Numbered from the stretch's first letter, positions 1 to 6,882 are shown. The stretch is DNA of 14,103 nt from Pseudomonadota bacterium (GCA_963205465.1 CAUJKG010000426.1:1-14103); one strand, 5' to 3'. The notes: a model not told the origin generated them from the sequence alone. Program-made: numbers and translations.

Positions 1-1405
1 GGTCGTAATCGACCTCCAGATAGTGGTCCGCGAACGTCGAGTTCTGCTCCGGATCCAGCACTTCCAAGAGCGCCGACGAAGGATCGCCGCGGAAGTCCGC
101 GCCCATCTTGTCGATCTCGTCGAGCAGGAACAGCGGGTTGGACTTCTTCGCCTTCTTCATCGACTGGATGATCTTGCCGGGCATGGAGCCGATATAGGTA
201 CGGCGGTGGCCGCGGATTTCGGCTTCGTCACGCACGCCGCCGAGCGACACGCGCACGAACTCGCGGCCGGTCGCCTTCGCGATCGACTTGCCGAGCGAGG
301 TCTTGCCGACGCCGGGAGCGCCGACCAGGCACAGGATCGGGCCCGAGAGCTTGTTCGCGCGCTGCTGGACCGCAAGGTATTCGACGATGCGTTCCTTGAC
401 CTTGTCGAGGCCGTAGTGATCGGCATCGAGAATGTCCTGCGCGAACTTCAGATCCTTCTTGATCTTGCTCTTGTTGTTCCAGGGGATCGACAACAGCCAG
501 TCGAGATAGTTGCGGACCACCGTCGCTTCCGCGGACATCGGCGACATCTGGCGGAGCTTCTTCAGCTCGTGGTTCGCCTTGTCGCGCGCTTCCTTGGTCA
601 GCTTCGTGCGCTTGATCTTCTCTTCGAGCTCCTGAAGTTCGTCCTTGCCGTCCTCGTCGCCGAGTTCCTTCTGGATCGCCTTCATCTGCTCGTTGAGGTA
701 GTACTCGCGCTGGGTCTTCTCCATCTGGCGCTTGACGCGCGTGCGGATGCGCTTCTCGACCTGCAAGACCGAGATTTCGCTTTCCATCAGCGCAAGCACC
801 TTCTCGAGACGCGCACCGACGCTCTTGAGTTCAAGCACCGCCTGCTTGTCGGCGATCTTGACCGCAAGATGCGAAGCAACGGTGTCGGCGAGCTTCGAGT
901 GGTCATCGATCTGCGTGACCACGCCGACGACTTCCGGCGACACTTTCTTGTTCAGCTTCACGTAGTTTTCGAACTCGTTCACGACCGAGCGCGCGAGCGC
1001 CTCGACCTCGACATGCTCTTCTTCTTCGGCCGTCAGGGTCGCGGCTTCCGCTTCGAAATATTCCGGGCGGTCGGTGTAGTTCGAGATGTTCGCGCGCTCG
1101 ATGCCTTCCACCAGCACCTTCACGGTGCCGTCGGGCAGCTTGAGCAACTGCAGGACCGAGGCGAGCGTGCCGACTTTGAAGATGGCATCGGCCTTCGGCT
1201 CGTCGTCGCTCGCATTCATCTGCGTCGCGAGGAGAATATAGGTGTCGTTCTTCATCACCTCTTCGAGTGCGCGGATCGATTTCTCGCGGCCCACGAAGAG
1301 CGGCACGATCATGTGGGGAAACACCACGATGTCGCGCAAGGGAAGCACGGGGTAGTTCTGGCTCTGGCCCGGAACTAACGGCGGACGGGGTTTCTGGGCG
1401 GTCAT
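1..1405 (-). CDS. lon: ATP-dependent protease Lon, N-terminal part (cut by window edge)
   Basis: Lon is a cytoplasmic AAA+ serine protease that degrades misfolded and selected regulatory proteins. The reading frame starts at ATG 1405-1403 (MTAQKPRPPL) and stays open to the left edge, giving 468 codons of a protein usually near 800 residues. Visible parts are the Lon N-terminal substrate-binding domain (about residues 18-215, opening with YPVLPLRDIVVFP), a charged coiled-coil stretch (about 215-290, with QREYYLNEQMKAIQKELG), and the start of the AAA+ module. Walker A is GAPGVGKT at 362-369 and Walker B is LFLLDE at 425-430. The Ser-Lys proteolytic domain lies outside the window. An AAAGGG ribosome-binding site lies just upstream of the chosen start. 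The gene follows clpX in the same direction but is separated by 815 bp, so it probably has its own promoter. Identification is certain; only completeness cannot be judged. Confidence 0.97.
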   Translation of the reverse strand, partial: MTAQKPRPPLVPGQSQNYPVLPLRDIVVFPHMIVPLFVGREKSIRALEEVMKNDTYILLATQMNASDDEPKADAIFKVGTLASVLQLLKLPDGTVKVLVEGIERANISNYTDRPEYFEAEAATLTAEEEEHVEVEALARSVVNEFENYVKLNKKVSPEVVGVVTQIDDHSKLADTVASHLAVKIADKQAVLELKSVGARLEKVLALMESEISVLQVEKRIRTRVKRQMEKTQREYYLNEQMKAIQKELGDEDGKDELQELEEKIKRTKLTKEARDKANHELKKLRQMSPMSAEATVVRNYLDWLLSIPWNNKSKIKKDLKFAQDILDADHYGLDKVKERIVEYLAVQQRANKLSGPILCLVGAPGVGKTSLGKSIAKATGREFVRVSLGGVRDEAEIRGHRRTYIGSMPGKIIQSMKKAKKSNPLFLLDEIDKMGADFRGDPSSALLEVLDPEQNSTFADHYLEVDYD

Positions 1406-1470
1406 TTCGGCCCTTTCTTCGGCTCCGGGAAAGAAATCAGCCCTCGGGTAGGTACGAGTGAATTACGGGC

Positions 1471-1486
1471 GATTCCGGCCGGAATC
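1471..1486. promoter_or_regulatory. 16-bp perfect palindrome in the lon leader
   Basis: GATTCCGG followed by CCGGAATC is perfectly self-complementary over 16 bp with no spacer. It lies 65 bp before the lon start codon and just downstream of the candidate -10, so it would fall at the very beginning of the transcript. A dimeric repressor site is the simplest reading; the absence of a loop argues against a designed RNA hairpin. The cognate protein is unknown. Confidence 0.45.
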
Positions 1487-1496
1487 TTGTTCGGGG

Positions 1497-1528
1497 ACAT
1501 AGGTAGCAACGAACCATAGGGGTTCAAG
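1497..1528 (-). promoter_or_regulatory. Candidate lon promoter, possibly heat-shock type
   Basis: On the minus strand CTTGAA (1528-1523) is followed by CCTATGT (1503-1497), which overlaps GCTACCTAT (1507-1499). CTTGAA is the classical -35 of RpoH promoters and CCTATGT fits the CYTATNT -10 form described for alphaproteobacterial RpoH. The gap of 21 bases between CTTG and CCTATGT is about one base longer than I would expect. A housekeeping reading (TTGAAC with GCTACCTA) is also possible. Transcription would start about 90 bases before the lon ATG. This is a motif match only. Confidence 0.4.
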
Positions 1529-1677
1529 TGCCTAAAAATGCATGTTTCGCGCCATTTCCCCCTGTTTTAGGCGATTTTGGCTAACAAAAGCCCCTCGCGA
1601 GCCCTTCGGGCAGGCGAATGCCTTGCCGCGCCCTGCCGGACCGGATCTCCAGCGACTTGCACCGGCCGTTTCTGTTC

Positions 1678-2117
1678 GCGCGCTTGGCCTTTAGGCCATT
1701 CGCGCCAAAAGAAAGGGCGGCGGGGACGCCGGGGACGTTCCGGTCCCCACGGCCGCCTGCACGAAGGAAAAAGTGCAGACGAGGTCTTCACCGCAAAGAG
1801 CCGGACCATCTCCGGCGTCCCGCGCACGGTGGATATACAGCCTGCTTCGCCTGATCCCTGGGAGACTCCAGTTATCCCCCACTGGCGGACCTCCCCGGTT
1901 TCGCGTTCGCGCGCGAGCACGCGTTCGCACGAAACCGCTCGTGGAAGGCCCTGTGACGAGCGGAACGGCTCGCCGGAACCACGCGACTTCAGCCGCCACG
2001 GACCGGATGCGTTACGCCCTGCCCGTAGCCACCGTTTCCGGTCCGCGACATCGAACACGCCGCGCGACGCGCCCCTTCTGGACCGGAACGAGAAGGAATA
2101 TATTCCTTCTTCTGTCC
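1678..2117. repeat. Hairpin-rich non-coding block between clpX and lon
   Basis: This is the core of the 815-bp gene-free spacer 1406-2220. It holds a succession of inverted repeats: 1678-1682/1701-1705 enclosing 1685-1689/1694-1698; 1716-1721/1752-1757 enclosing GGGGAC/GTCCCC (1731-1736/1743-1748); CTGCAC/GTGCAG (1757-1762/1773-1778); GCCGGA/TCCGGC (1800-1805/1811-1816); CCAGT/ACTGG (1868-1872/1881-1885); CGGTTTCG/CGAAACCG (1896-1903/1930-1937); CGAGC/GCTCG (1957-1961/1968-1972); CGGACCGGA/TCCGGTCCG (1999-2007/2037-2045); and TGGAC/GTCCA (2079-2083/2114-2118) around a 20-bp palindrome. Long open frames exist on both strands at once, but they are Arg/Pro/Ser-rich, match no family I know, and look like GC-driven artefacts. 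Possible identities are a composite intergenic repeat or a structured RNA; the sequence does not decide between them. Confidence 0.55.
2091..2110. repeat. 20-bp perfect palindrome
   Basis: AGAAGGAATA is followed directly by its reverse complement TATTCCTTCT, with no spacer. It is flanked by a second, imperfect pair, TGGAC (2079-2083) and GTCCA (2114-2118). Its AT-rich centre stands out from the GC-rich surroundings. It lies about 110 bp beyond the clpX stop codon. It could be a protein-binding site, the tip of an intergenic repeat, or a cruciform-forming element. Confidence 0.6.
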
Positions 2118-2159
2118 AAAGTCGAGATTTCGTGGAGAGCCACTTCGCGTTTTCGAAGT

Positions 2160-2194
2160 CCAGAAACGAAATCGCCGCGACAAGCGCGGCGATT
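2160..2194 (-). terminator. Probable Rho-independent terminator of clpX
   Basis: Reading the minus strand, AATCGCCGCG (2194-2185), loop CTTGT, then CGCGGCGATT (2179-2170) form a perfect 10-bp GC-rich stem. It begins 26 bases after the clpX stop codon and is followed by TCGTTTCTGG, a modest T-rich stretch. Position and stem strength support termination; the interrupted T-run makes it weaker than the clpP terminator. Confidence 0.65.
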
Positions 2195-2220
2195 CCGAAA
2201 CCATCGATTGAATGTTGCCG

Positions 2221-3489
2221 TCAGGCGCTCGCGGGCGCGCTCTGCTCGCCGGCGCGATCCGAGTAGGTGTAGAGCGGACGCGCGCCGCCCTCGACCACCT
2301 CGCGGGAGATGACCACCTCTTCCACGCCTTCGAGGCTCGGCAGATCGAACATGGTCTCGAGCAGAATGCCCTCCATGATCGAGCGTAGGCCGCGGGCACC
2401 CGTCTTGCGTTCGATCGCCTTGCGGGCAATCGCGCCGAGCGCTTCCTCGTGAATTGTGAGGTGCACGTTCTCCATCTCGAACAGCCGCTGATACTGCTTC
2501 ACCAGCGCGTTCTTCGGCTCCAGCAGGATTTTCTTGAGCGCTTCCTCGTCGAGATCGCCGAGGGTGGCGAGCACCGGCAGACGGCCGATGAACTCGGGGA
2601 TCAGCCCGTATTTCAGGAGATCTTCCGGCTCGACATTGCGGAATACTTCACCGGGCTTCCTGTCTTCCGGCGAACGCACGGTCGCGCCGAACCCGATCGA
2701 GGTGCCGACGCCGCGCGACGAGATGATCCGCTCGAGGCCGCCAAAGGCGCCGCCGCAGATGAAAAGGATGTTCGTGGTGTCGACCTGCAGGAATTCCTGC
2801 TGCGGATGCTTGCGGCCGCCCTGCGGAGGCACGGAGGCGACGGTGCCTTCCATGATCTTCAGGAGCGCCTGCTGCACGCCCTCGCCCGAAACGTCGCGCG
2901 TGATCGACGGATTGTCGGACTTGCGGGAAATCTTGTCGATTTCGTCGATATAAACGATGCCGCGCTGGGCCCGCTCGACGTTGTAGTCGGCAGCCTGCAA
3001 CAGCTTCAGAATGATATTTTCGACGTCCTCGCCGACGTAACCGGCTTCGGTCAACGTGGTCGCATCCGCCATGGTGAAGGGCACGTCGAGAATGCGGGCC
3101 AACGTCTGCGCAAGCAGCGTCTTGCCCGAACCGGTCGGCCCGATCAGCAGGATGTTCGACTTCGCGAGTTCGACGTCGTTATGCTTGGTCGCGTGGTTCA
3201 ACCGCTTGTAGTGGTTGTGCACCGCGACCGAGAGCACCTTCTTCGCTCGGTCCTGCCCGATCACGTAATCGTCGAGGACCTTGCGGATTTCCTTCGGCGT
3301 CGGAATGCCGTCGCGCGACTTCACCAGCGAGGATTTGTTCTCCTCGCGAATGATGTCCATGCATAGTTCGACGCACTCGTCACAAATAAAGACGGTGGGA
3401 CCGGCAATCAGCTTCCGGACCTCGTGCTGGCTCTTGCCGCAAAAAGAGCAGTAAAGGGTGCTCTTGGACTCGCCGCCGGCCTTGCTCAT
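2221..3489 (-). CDS. clpX: ClpX, ATP-dependent unfoldase subunit of ClpXP
   Basis: ClpX forms a cytoplasmic hexameric AAA+ ring that recognises tagged proteins, unfolds them and threads them into ClpP. The 422-residue protein has the normal family length. It shows the N-terminal zinc-binding domain with Cys14, Cys17, Cys36 and Cys39; Walker A GPTGSGKT at 117-124; the GYVG pore loop at 150-153; Walker B YIDE at 180-183; the ClpP-docking IGF loop at 265-267; and the TGARGLR sensor-2 region near the C-terminus. I chose ATG 3489 (MSKAGGESKSTLYCSFCGK) because it fits the family start and follows GGAGAAG at good spacing; the frame is open further upstream but that part shows no homology. Unlike in many relatives, the gene is separated from clpP by two FHA-domain genes, so it should be transcribed separately. 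Confidence 0.98.
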   Translation of the reverse strand: MSKAGGESKSTLYCSFCGKSQHEVRKLIAGPTVFICDECVELCMDIIREENKSSLVKSRDGIPTPKEIRKVLDDYVIGQDRAKKVLSVAVHNHYKRLNHATKHNDVELAKSNILLIGPTGSGKTLLAQTLARILDVPFTMADATTLTEAGYVGEDVENIILKLLQAADYNVERAQRGIVYIDEIDKISRKSDNPSITRDVSGEGVQQALLKIMEGTVASVPPQGGRKHPQQEFLQVDTTNILFICGGAFGGLERIISSRGVGTSIGFGATVRSPEDRKPGEVFRNVEPEDLLKYGLIPEFIGRLPVLATLGDLDEEALKKILLEPKNALVKQYQRLFEMENVHLTIHEEALGAIARKAIERKTGARGLRSIMEGILLETMFDLPSLEGVEEVVISREVVEGGARPLYTYSDRAGEQSAPASA

Positions 3490-3925
3490 TCCACTTCTCC
3501 GTTCCTTCGCGAGCCAGAGCCTCCTGCCCCGGCCGCGCTGTTCCGGTCCGATTATGGTCCGGGTAGTTCGAGAATCTGACCCCACCCTGCAACGCAGCAG
3601 CGAAGCACGCTACCGCTCGCGGGATCAAGTTTTGCTTAACCTTAGCGGGGCCGACCTCCACGATTCGGATGTGACGATCTTACGACCCAAATCCTTTCCA
3701 AGTGCTACCGGAACCCCGGAGTTTTCGTCTTTCGGCAGAATTTCGGCCATTCCGGGCGATTTTCTTGCGACGATCGGCCGCCCAGAAAACGCCGCCGGCG
3801 AACGGATTCAAGATTTTTACCTGGTTGCAGAGGTTCCACGCAGCCTTGTGAAAGCGGATGCGTGGCTCCTCGCGCCCATATGCGGTATATTTTCGGACAT
3901 TCAAGGAGCGAGGGACTTAGCAGGC
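3490..3925. other. Divergent clpX / FHA-gene intergenic region
   Basis: This 436-bp stretch between two divergent start codons must contain promoters for both sides. It is open in the plus frame of the FHA gene from about 3458, but the residues encoded before 3926 resemble no domain, so I treat it as non-coding. On the minus strand a CATAAT at 3556-3551 could be the clpX -10, though no good -35 sits at the proper distance. TCCGGTCC at 3542-3549 is another copy of the octamer that recurs in the clpX-lon spacer. I see no RNA gene or mobile element here. Confidence 0.6.
3863..3891 (+). promoter_or_regulatory. Weak candidate promoter for the FHA gene
   Basis: TATATT at 3886-3891 is a good -10 hexamer in a GC-rich setting. 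The sequence 17 bp upstream is TGGCTC (3863-3868), a poor -35. A start near 3898 would give a leader of about 28 bases containing AAGGAG (3903-3908) ahead of the ATG at 3926, although that Shine-Dalgarno-like motif is farther from the start codon than usual. Confidence 0.25.
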
Positions 3926-4336
3926 ATGTCCGGGAATGAAACCAAGATCAAACGGCCGGGCGAAGTCGGCAGCGGCGAGGCGCTCGAGGACATCTCGACC
4001 CAGCTGATCCGGGACAAATCCAACCAGGTCATCGGCAAGCTCACGATCATCGAAGGGCCCGGCACCGGGCAATCGGTGAATATCTATTCCGGCACCAACC
4101 AGATCGGCCGCGGCGACGACATGCGCGTGCAGATCAATTTCGGCGACGACACCATCTCCCGCCAGCAGCATGCCGTGCTGACCTACGACGCCAAGAACGT
4201 CGAGGTTCGCATCTATGACGGCGGCAAACCCGGCGGCCTTTGGGTCAACGGCGTGCGCATCACCACCGACGAAGCGGTCAAATTCGGTGACACCATCAAG
4301 CTCGGCGAGACGACGCTGAAGCTCGTGCAGCCGTAA
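3926..4336 (+). CDS. Small FHA-domain protein
   Basis: A 136-residue soluble protein made mainly of one forkhead-associated (FHA) domain, a fold that binds phosphothreonine peptides. The diagnostic residues are present: Gly61-Arg62 (NQIGRGDD), Ser78-Arg79 and His82 (ISRQQH), and Asn108-Gly109 (WVNGV), spanning about residues 38-135. The first 37 residues are charged, lack a signal peptide or membrane segment, and contain several Ser/Thr that could be phosphorylated, as in GarA/OdhI-type proteins, but no clear pThr motif of that class is seen. ATG 3926 is the only canonical start close to the domain. The gene runs opposite to its neighbours and ends 4 bp from the stop of an antiporter that carries its own FHA domain. 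No Ser/Thr kinase lies in the window. The domain is certain; the partner is unknown. Confidence 0.9.
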   Translation: MSGNETKIKRPGEVGSGEALEDISTQLIRDKSNQVIGKLTIIEGPGTGQSVNIYSGTNQIGRGDDMRVQINFGDDTISRQQHAVLTYDAKNVEVRIYDGGKPGGLWVNGVRITTDEAVKFGDTIKLGETTLKLVQP

Positions 4337-4340
4337 CTCC

Positions 4341-6032
4341 CTACGCCGCGTTCCGGAATTTGAAGTTCACACCGTTGAGCGACACGACATCGCCGTCGTG
4401 CAGGATGGCTTTCTCCTTCTCCACGCCGTTGACGGAGATCGGGTTGGGCTCGTTACGCGTCGCCGTAAGGTTGGTGATCTCGTAAGTGCCGTCGCCGAGC
4501 TTCTGCAACCGCGCGTGTCCGCGCGAAACACGCACGTCGTTGACGCGGATGCCGTCGTCTTTGTGACGCCCGATGACGACATCGGGGCTCGAAACCGCGA
4601 CCTTGCCGATCGAATGCTCGAAGTCGAGCGACGCACCCTCCACTTTCGCACGGTGTCCGACCACCTCGCCCGCCTGCTCCGACTGCGGCAGATCGGGCAC
4701 GGCCGGAACGCTGACCTCGACTTTCTCCTGTTCGCGCGTCTGGGTCGCGGCGTCGCCGAAATACCATTGCACCAGCTTGGATAACGGCGCGGTGATAGCC
4801 GTCGAAACCAGCGCGACCAGGATCAGCGCGGTAAAGGTGCTCTGCCCGAACACGCCGCGCTCATAGAGCAGCGTGACGACCACGATCTCCATCAACCCCT
4901 TGCACTGCATCAGGGTGCCGAGCGTGATCGAGAACGGCAGCGACTGGCCCGACAGGTAAGCCGGAACGGTCACGCCCGCGAACTTGCCCGACATACAGAC
5001 GACCATCGCGATCACGAAGACGATCCACATCTCGCTGTTGCCGAACTCGAACTTGGTCTTCAGACCGGTCGCGAGAAAGAAAAACGGCAAAAGCAAAAGG
5101 CTGACCGGAACATCGAAACGATCCTGCGCCATATGCCGGAGCTTTTCGGGCATGAGCAGGCCGAGCAGAAACGCGCCGAACACGGCGTGAAGGCCAGTAA
5201 GCTCGGTAATCGCCGAGCACAGGAACACCGCGATGATGACCGCAGACATCAGCGTGCGCTCGGGAGAGTTTTGTTTGATCAGACTCTCAAGCACCGGGTT
5301 GATGGCGAAATAGATCAGGAGCCCGACGGCCATGCCGCCGCCGATGGCAAACAGGAACGCAAACAGCGTCGCCGCGGTGAAGACGGATTGTGTCGCCACG
5401 CCGAGCGGCGCGAGCGGCAAGATCAGCGCGAGCGAAAGCCACAACAACCCATCGTCGACGCCGCCGACCGCCAGCGCCACCGTGCCGATCGGCTTCTGGT
5501 TGAAGCCGAGTTCGCGCAGCACGATCACCAGCACCGGCAAAGCCGTCACCGCCATACATAAGCCGAAGGCAATGGCGTAAAGCAGATTGCCGCGCTCGCC
5601 GACAACGGTGCTTCCCACGACCGTGCCGTAATAACTGGCGATCAGAAATGCCGTGATGCCGCCGAGGATCCCCGGCGTGAACACGCCGGTGACGCCGATC
5701 TTGAGGATCATACCGGCGGCGTTGTTGACGATGGACCGGTCCGCCTCGCAACCGGCGAGAAACACGAACAGCACCACGGCGACCTGCGCCAGCGTGCCGA
5801 CACCGAGCTTCACCGCCGGGGGCCCGAACAGATACTTGAAGGCATCCGGCGCGAAATAGCCGAAAATGGATTCGCCGAGCAGAATGCCGACGAAAATCTG
5901 GATGATCGCGAGCGGAAACGCGCGCCGAAGCCCGAGATAGCGCCACAGCACCAGGGGGATGCCGACCACCACGAGAATCTGCAGAAGCAGAATGAATTTG
6001 GGGTCTTTAAAATTGAGAAGTTCGGTCCACAC
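4341..6032 (-). CDS. CPA2-type cation/proton antiporter with C-terminal FHA domain
   Basis: A 563-residue inner-membrane protein. Residues 12-425 are a series of hydrophobic helices typical of Na+/H+ or K+/H+ exchangers of the CPA2 (KefB/NapA-like) family. Family marks are FVFLAGCEAD near 90-98, the MAVTALPVLVIVL helix at 160-172, and the paired Asp193-Asp194 in VGGVDDGLLW at the position of the ion-binding DD motif of electrogenic members. A Glu/Pro-rich linker (about 430-480) leads to an FHA domain with Gly488-Arg489, Ser503-Arg504-Gly-His506 and Asn535-Gly536. KefB/KefC carry TrkA-N domains at this place, so the FHA domain is a replacement that suggests control by protein phosphorylation. 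Translation most likely starts at GTG 6032 without a strong ribosome-binding site. It lies downstream of clpP but beyond the clpP terminator. The transported ion cannot be told from sequence. Confidence 0.9.
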   Translation of the reverse strand: MWTELLNFKDPKFILLLQILVVVGIPLVLWRYLGLRRAFPLAIIQIFVGILLGESIFGYFAPDAFKYLFGPPAVKLGVGTLAQVAVVLFVFLAGCEADRSIVNNAAGMILKIGVTGVFTPGILGGITAFLIASYYGTVVGSTVVGERGNLLYAIAFGLCMAVTALPVLVIVLRELGFNQKPIGTVALAVGGVDDGLLWLSLALILPLAPLGVATQSVFTAATLFAFLFAIGGGMAVGLLIYFAINPVLESLIKQNSPERTLMSAVIIAVFLCSAITELTGLHAVFGAFLLGLLMPEKLRHMAQDRFDVPVSLLLLPFFFLATGLKTKFEFGNSEMWIVFVIAMVVCMSGKFAGVTVPAYLSGQSLPFSITLGTLMQCKGLMEIVVVTLLYERGVFGQSTFTALILVALVSTAITAPLSKLVQWYFGDAATQTREQEKVEVSVPAVPDLPQSEQAGEVVGHRAKVEGASLDFEHSIGKVAVSSPDVVIGRHKDDGIRVNDVRVSRGHARLQKLGDGTYEITNLTATRNEPNPISVNGVEKEKAILHDGDVVSLNGVNFKFRNAA

Positions 6033-6075
6033 AGCCCGCTGCCCCGCAGGTATTTCAGAAGGCGCGGATGCTAAT

Positions 6076-6103
6076 CGGATACGAAAACGCCGCCAAGGCT
6101 CAA
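6076..6103 (-). promoter_or_regulatory. Weak candidate promoter of the antiporter gene
   Basis: On the minus strand TTGAGC (6103-6098) and TATCCG (6081-6076) are separated by 16 bp. The -35 lies in the loop of the clpP terminator and the -10 just after its T-run. A start near 6069 would give a leader of roughly 37 bases. The -10 is poor, so this rests mostly on the need for a promoter after the terminator. Confidence 0.25.
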
Positions 6104-6120
6104 ATCAGACCTGGCGGCGC
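6083..6120 (-). terminator. Rho-independent terminator of clpP
   Basis: Reading the minus strand from 6119, CGCCGCCA pairs with TGGCGGCG (6095-6088), with two further pairs inside after a one-base bulge, a loop of about 11 bases, and TTTT (6087-6084) immediately after the stem. It begins about 47 bases past the clpP stop codon. This is a classical intrinsic terminator closing the tig-clpP unit before the antiporter. Confidence 0.8.
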
Positions 6121-6166
6121 TCAATCTCGAAGATGTGTGCGAAAAGTGAAGGTTTGCGTGACCCTG

Positions 6167-6802
6167 TTATGACGCCTTCGCGAGCGGCTCGTCGGTCGGG
6201 CGCTTGTCGATGACCTTATCGACGAGACCGAACTCAGCCGCAGCTTCCGCGGTCAGGAACTTGTCACGCTCGAGGGCATCCTCGATCACTTTCAGCGGCT
6301 GGCCGGTGTGCTTCACGTAGATTTCATTGAGCCGCTTCTTGAGCGCCAGAATTTCCTGCGCATGCAGCATGATATCGGTCGCCTGGCCCTGGAAGCCGCC
6401 CGACGGTTGATGGACCATCACGCGCGCATTCGGAAGCGCGAAGCGCATGCCCTTTTCACCGGCGGCAAGCAGAAGCGAGCCCATCGAGGCAGCCTGCCCG
6501 GTGCAGAGCGTCGAAACCGGCGGCCGGATGAACTGCATGGTGTCGTAGATCGACATGCCCGACGTAACCACGCCGCCCGGCGAGTTGATGTAGAGCGAGA
6601 TTTCTTTTTTCGGATTCTCGGCTTCGAGGAACAGAAGCTGCGCGACCACCAGCGTCGCCATGCCGTCCTCGATCGGACCGGTGATGAAGATGATCCGCTC
6701 TTTCAGAAGCCGGGAGAAAATATCGTAGGCGCGTTCGCCGCGGTTGGTCTGCTCGACCACCATCGGCACCAGGTTCATGTAGGTATCAATCGGATCGCGC
6801 AT
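6167..6802 (-). CDS. clpP: ClpP, proteolytic subunit of Clp proteases
   Basis: ClpP is a serine peptidase forming a 14-subunit barrel that degrades proteins delivered by ClpX or ClpA. The 211-residue product has the normal length and a complete catalytic triad: Ser106 in GQAASMGS, His131 in VMVHQPSGG and Asp180 in ERDKF. The substrate-binding INSPGG loop is at 72-77. The start at ATG 6802 (MRDPIDTYMNLVP) follows AGGAG at about 8 bases; a longer form from 6823 would add seven residues without a ribosome-binding site. tig lies 80 bp upstream in the same direction, so co-transcription is likely, with a strong hairpin in the spacer. An intrinsic terminator follows. Confidence 0.98.
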   Translation of the reverse strand: MRDPIDTYMNLVPMVVEQTNRGERAYDIFSRLLKERIIFITGPIEDGMATLVVAQLLFLEAENPKKEISLYINSPGGVVTSGMSIYDTMQFIRPPVSTLCTGQAASMGSLLLAAGEKGMRFALPNARVMVHQPSGGFQGQATDIMLHAQEILALKKRLNEIYVKHTGQPLKVIEDALERDKFLTAEAAAEFGLVDKVIDKRPTDEPLAKAS

Positions 6803-6819
6803 GGTTGTCTCCTGAGGCT

Positions 6820-6868
6820 CCACTCGAATCGGTACTGAGGAAATCTAGCCCGGCACCGGTTCGAGTGG
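6820..6868 (-). promoter_or_regulatory. 16-bp inverted repeat between tig and clpP
   Basis: On the minus strand CCACTCGAACCGGTGC (6868-6853) and GTACCGATTCGAGTGG (6835-6820) pair with 14 Watson-Crick pairs, one G-U and one mismatch, around a 17-base loop. It starts 14 bases after the tig stop codon and ends just before the clpP ribosome-binding site. No T-run follows, so it is not a standard terminator. It may act as an mRNA processing or stability element, a leaky attenuator, or a protein-binding site. Confidence 0.55.
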
Positions 6869-6882
6869 GTTAATCCGGAGCC

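Noticed and set aside
23..1378. 451-codon plus-strand frame opposite lon
   Set aside because: The minus strand encodes textbook Lon with Walker motifs; the opposite frame is a shadow.
1567..2266. Long open frames on both strands in the clpX-lon spacer (163 to 229 codons)
   Set aside because: They overlap each other in several frames, are rich in Arg, Pro and Ser, show no domain or ribosome-binding site, and cross many inverted repeats. High GC content explains them.
2449..3366. 305-codon plus-strand frame opposite clpX
   Set aside because: It mirrors the ClpX coding frame; composition (Arg, His, Asp, Leu rich) is typical of antisense shadows.
3458..3925. N-terminal extension of the FHA protein by 156 residues
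   Set aside because: The extra part would begin inside clpX, has no domain character, and covers the region where both promoters must lie.
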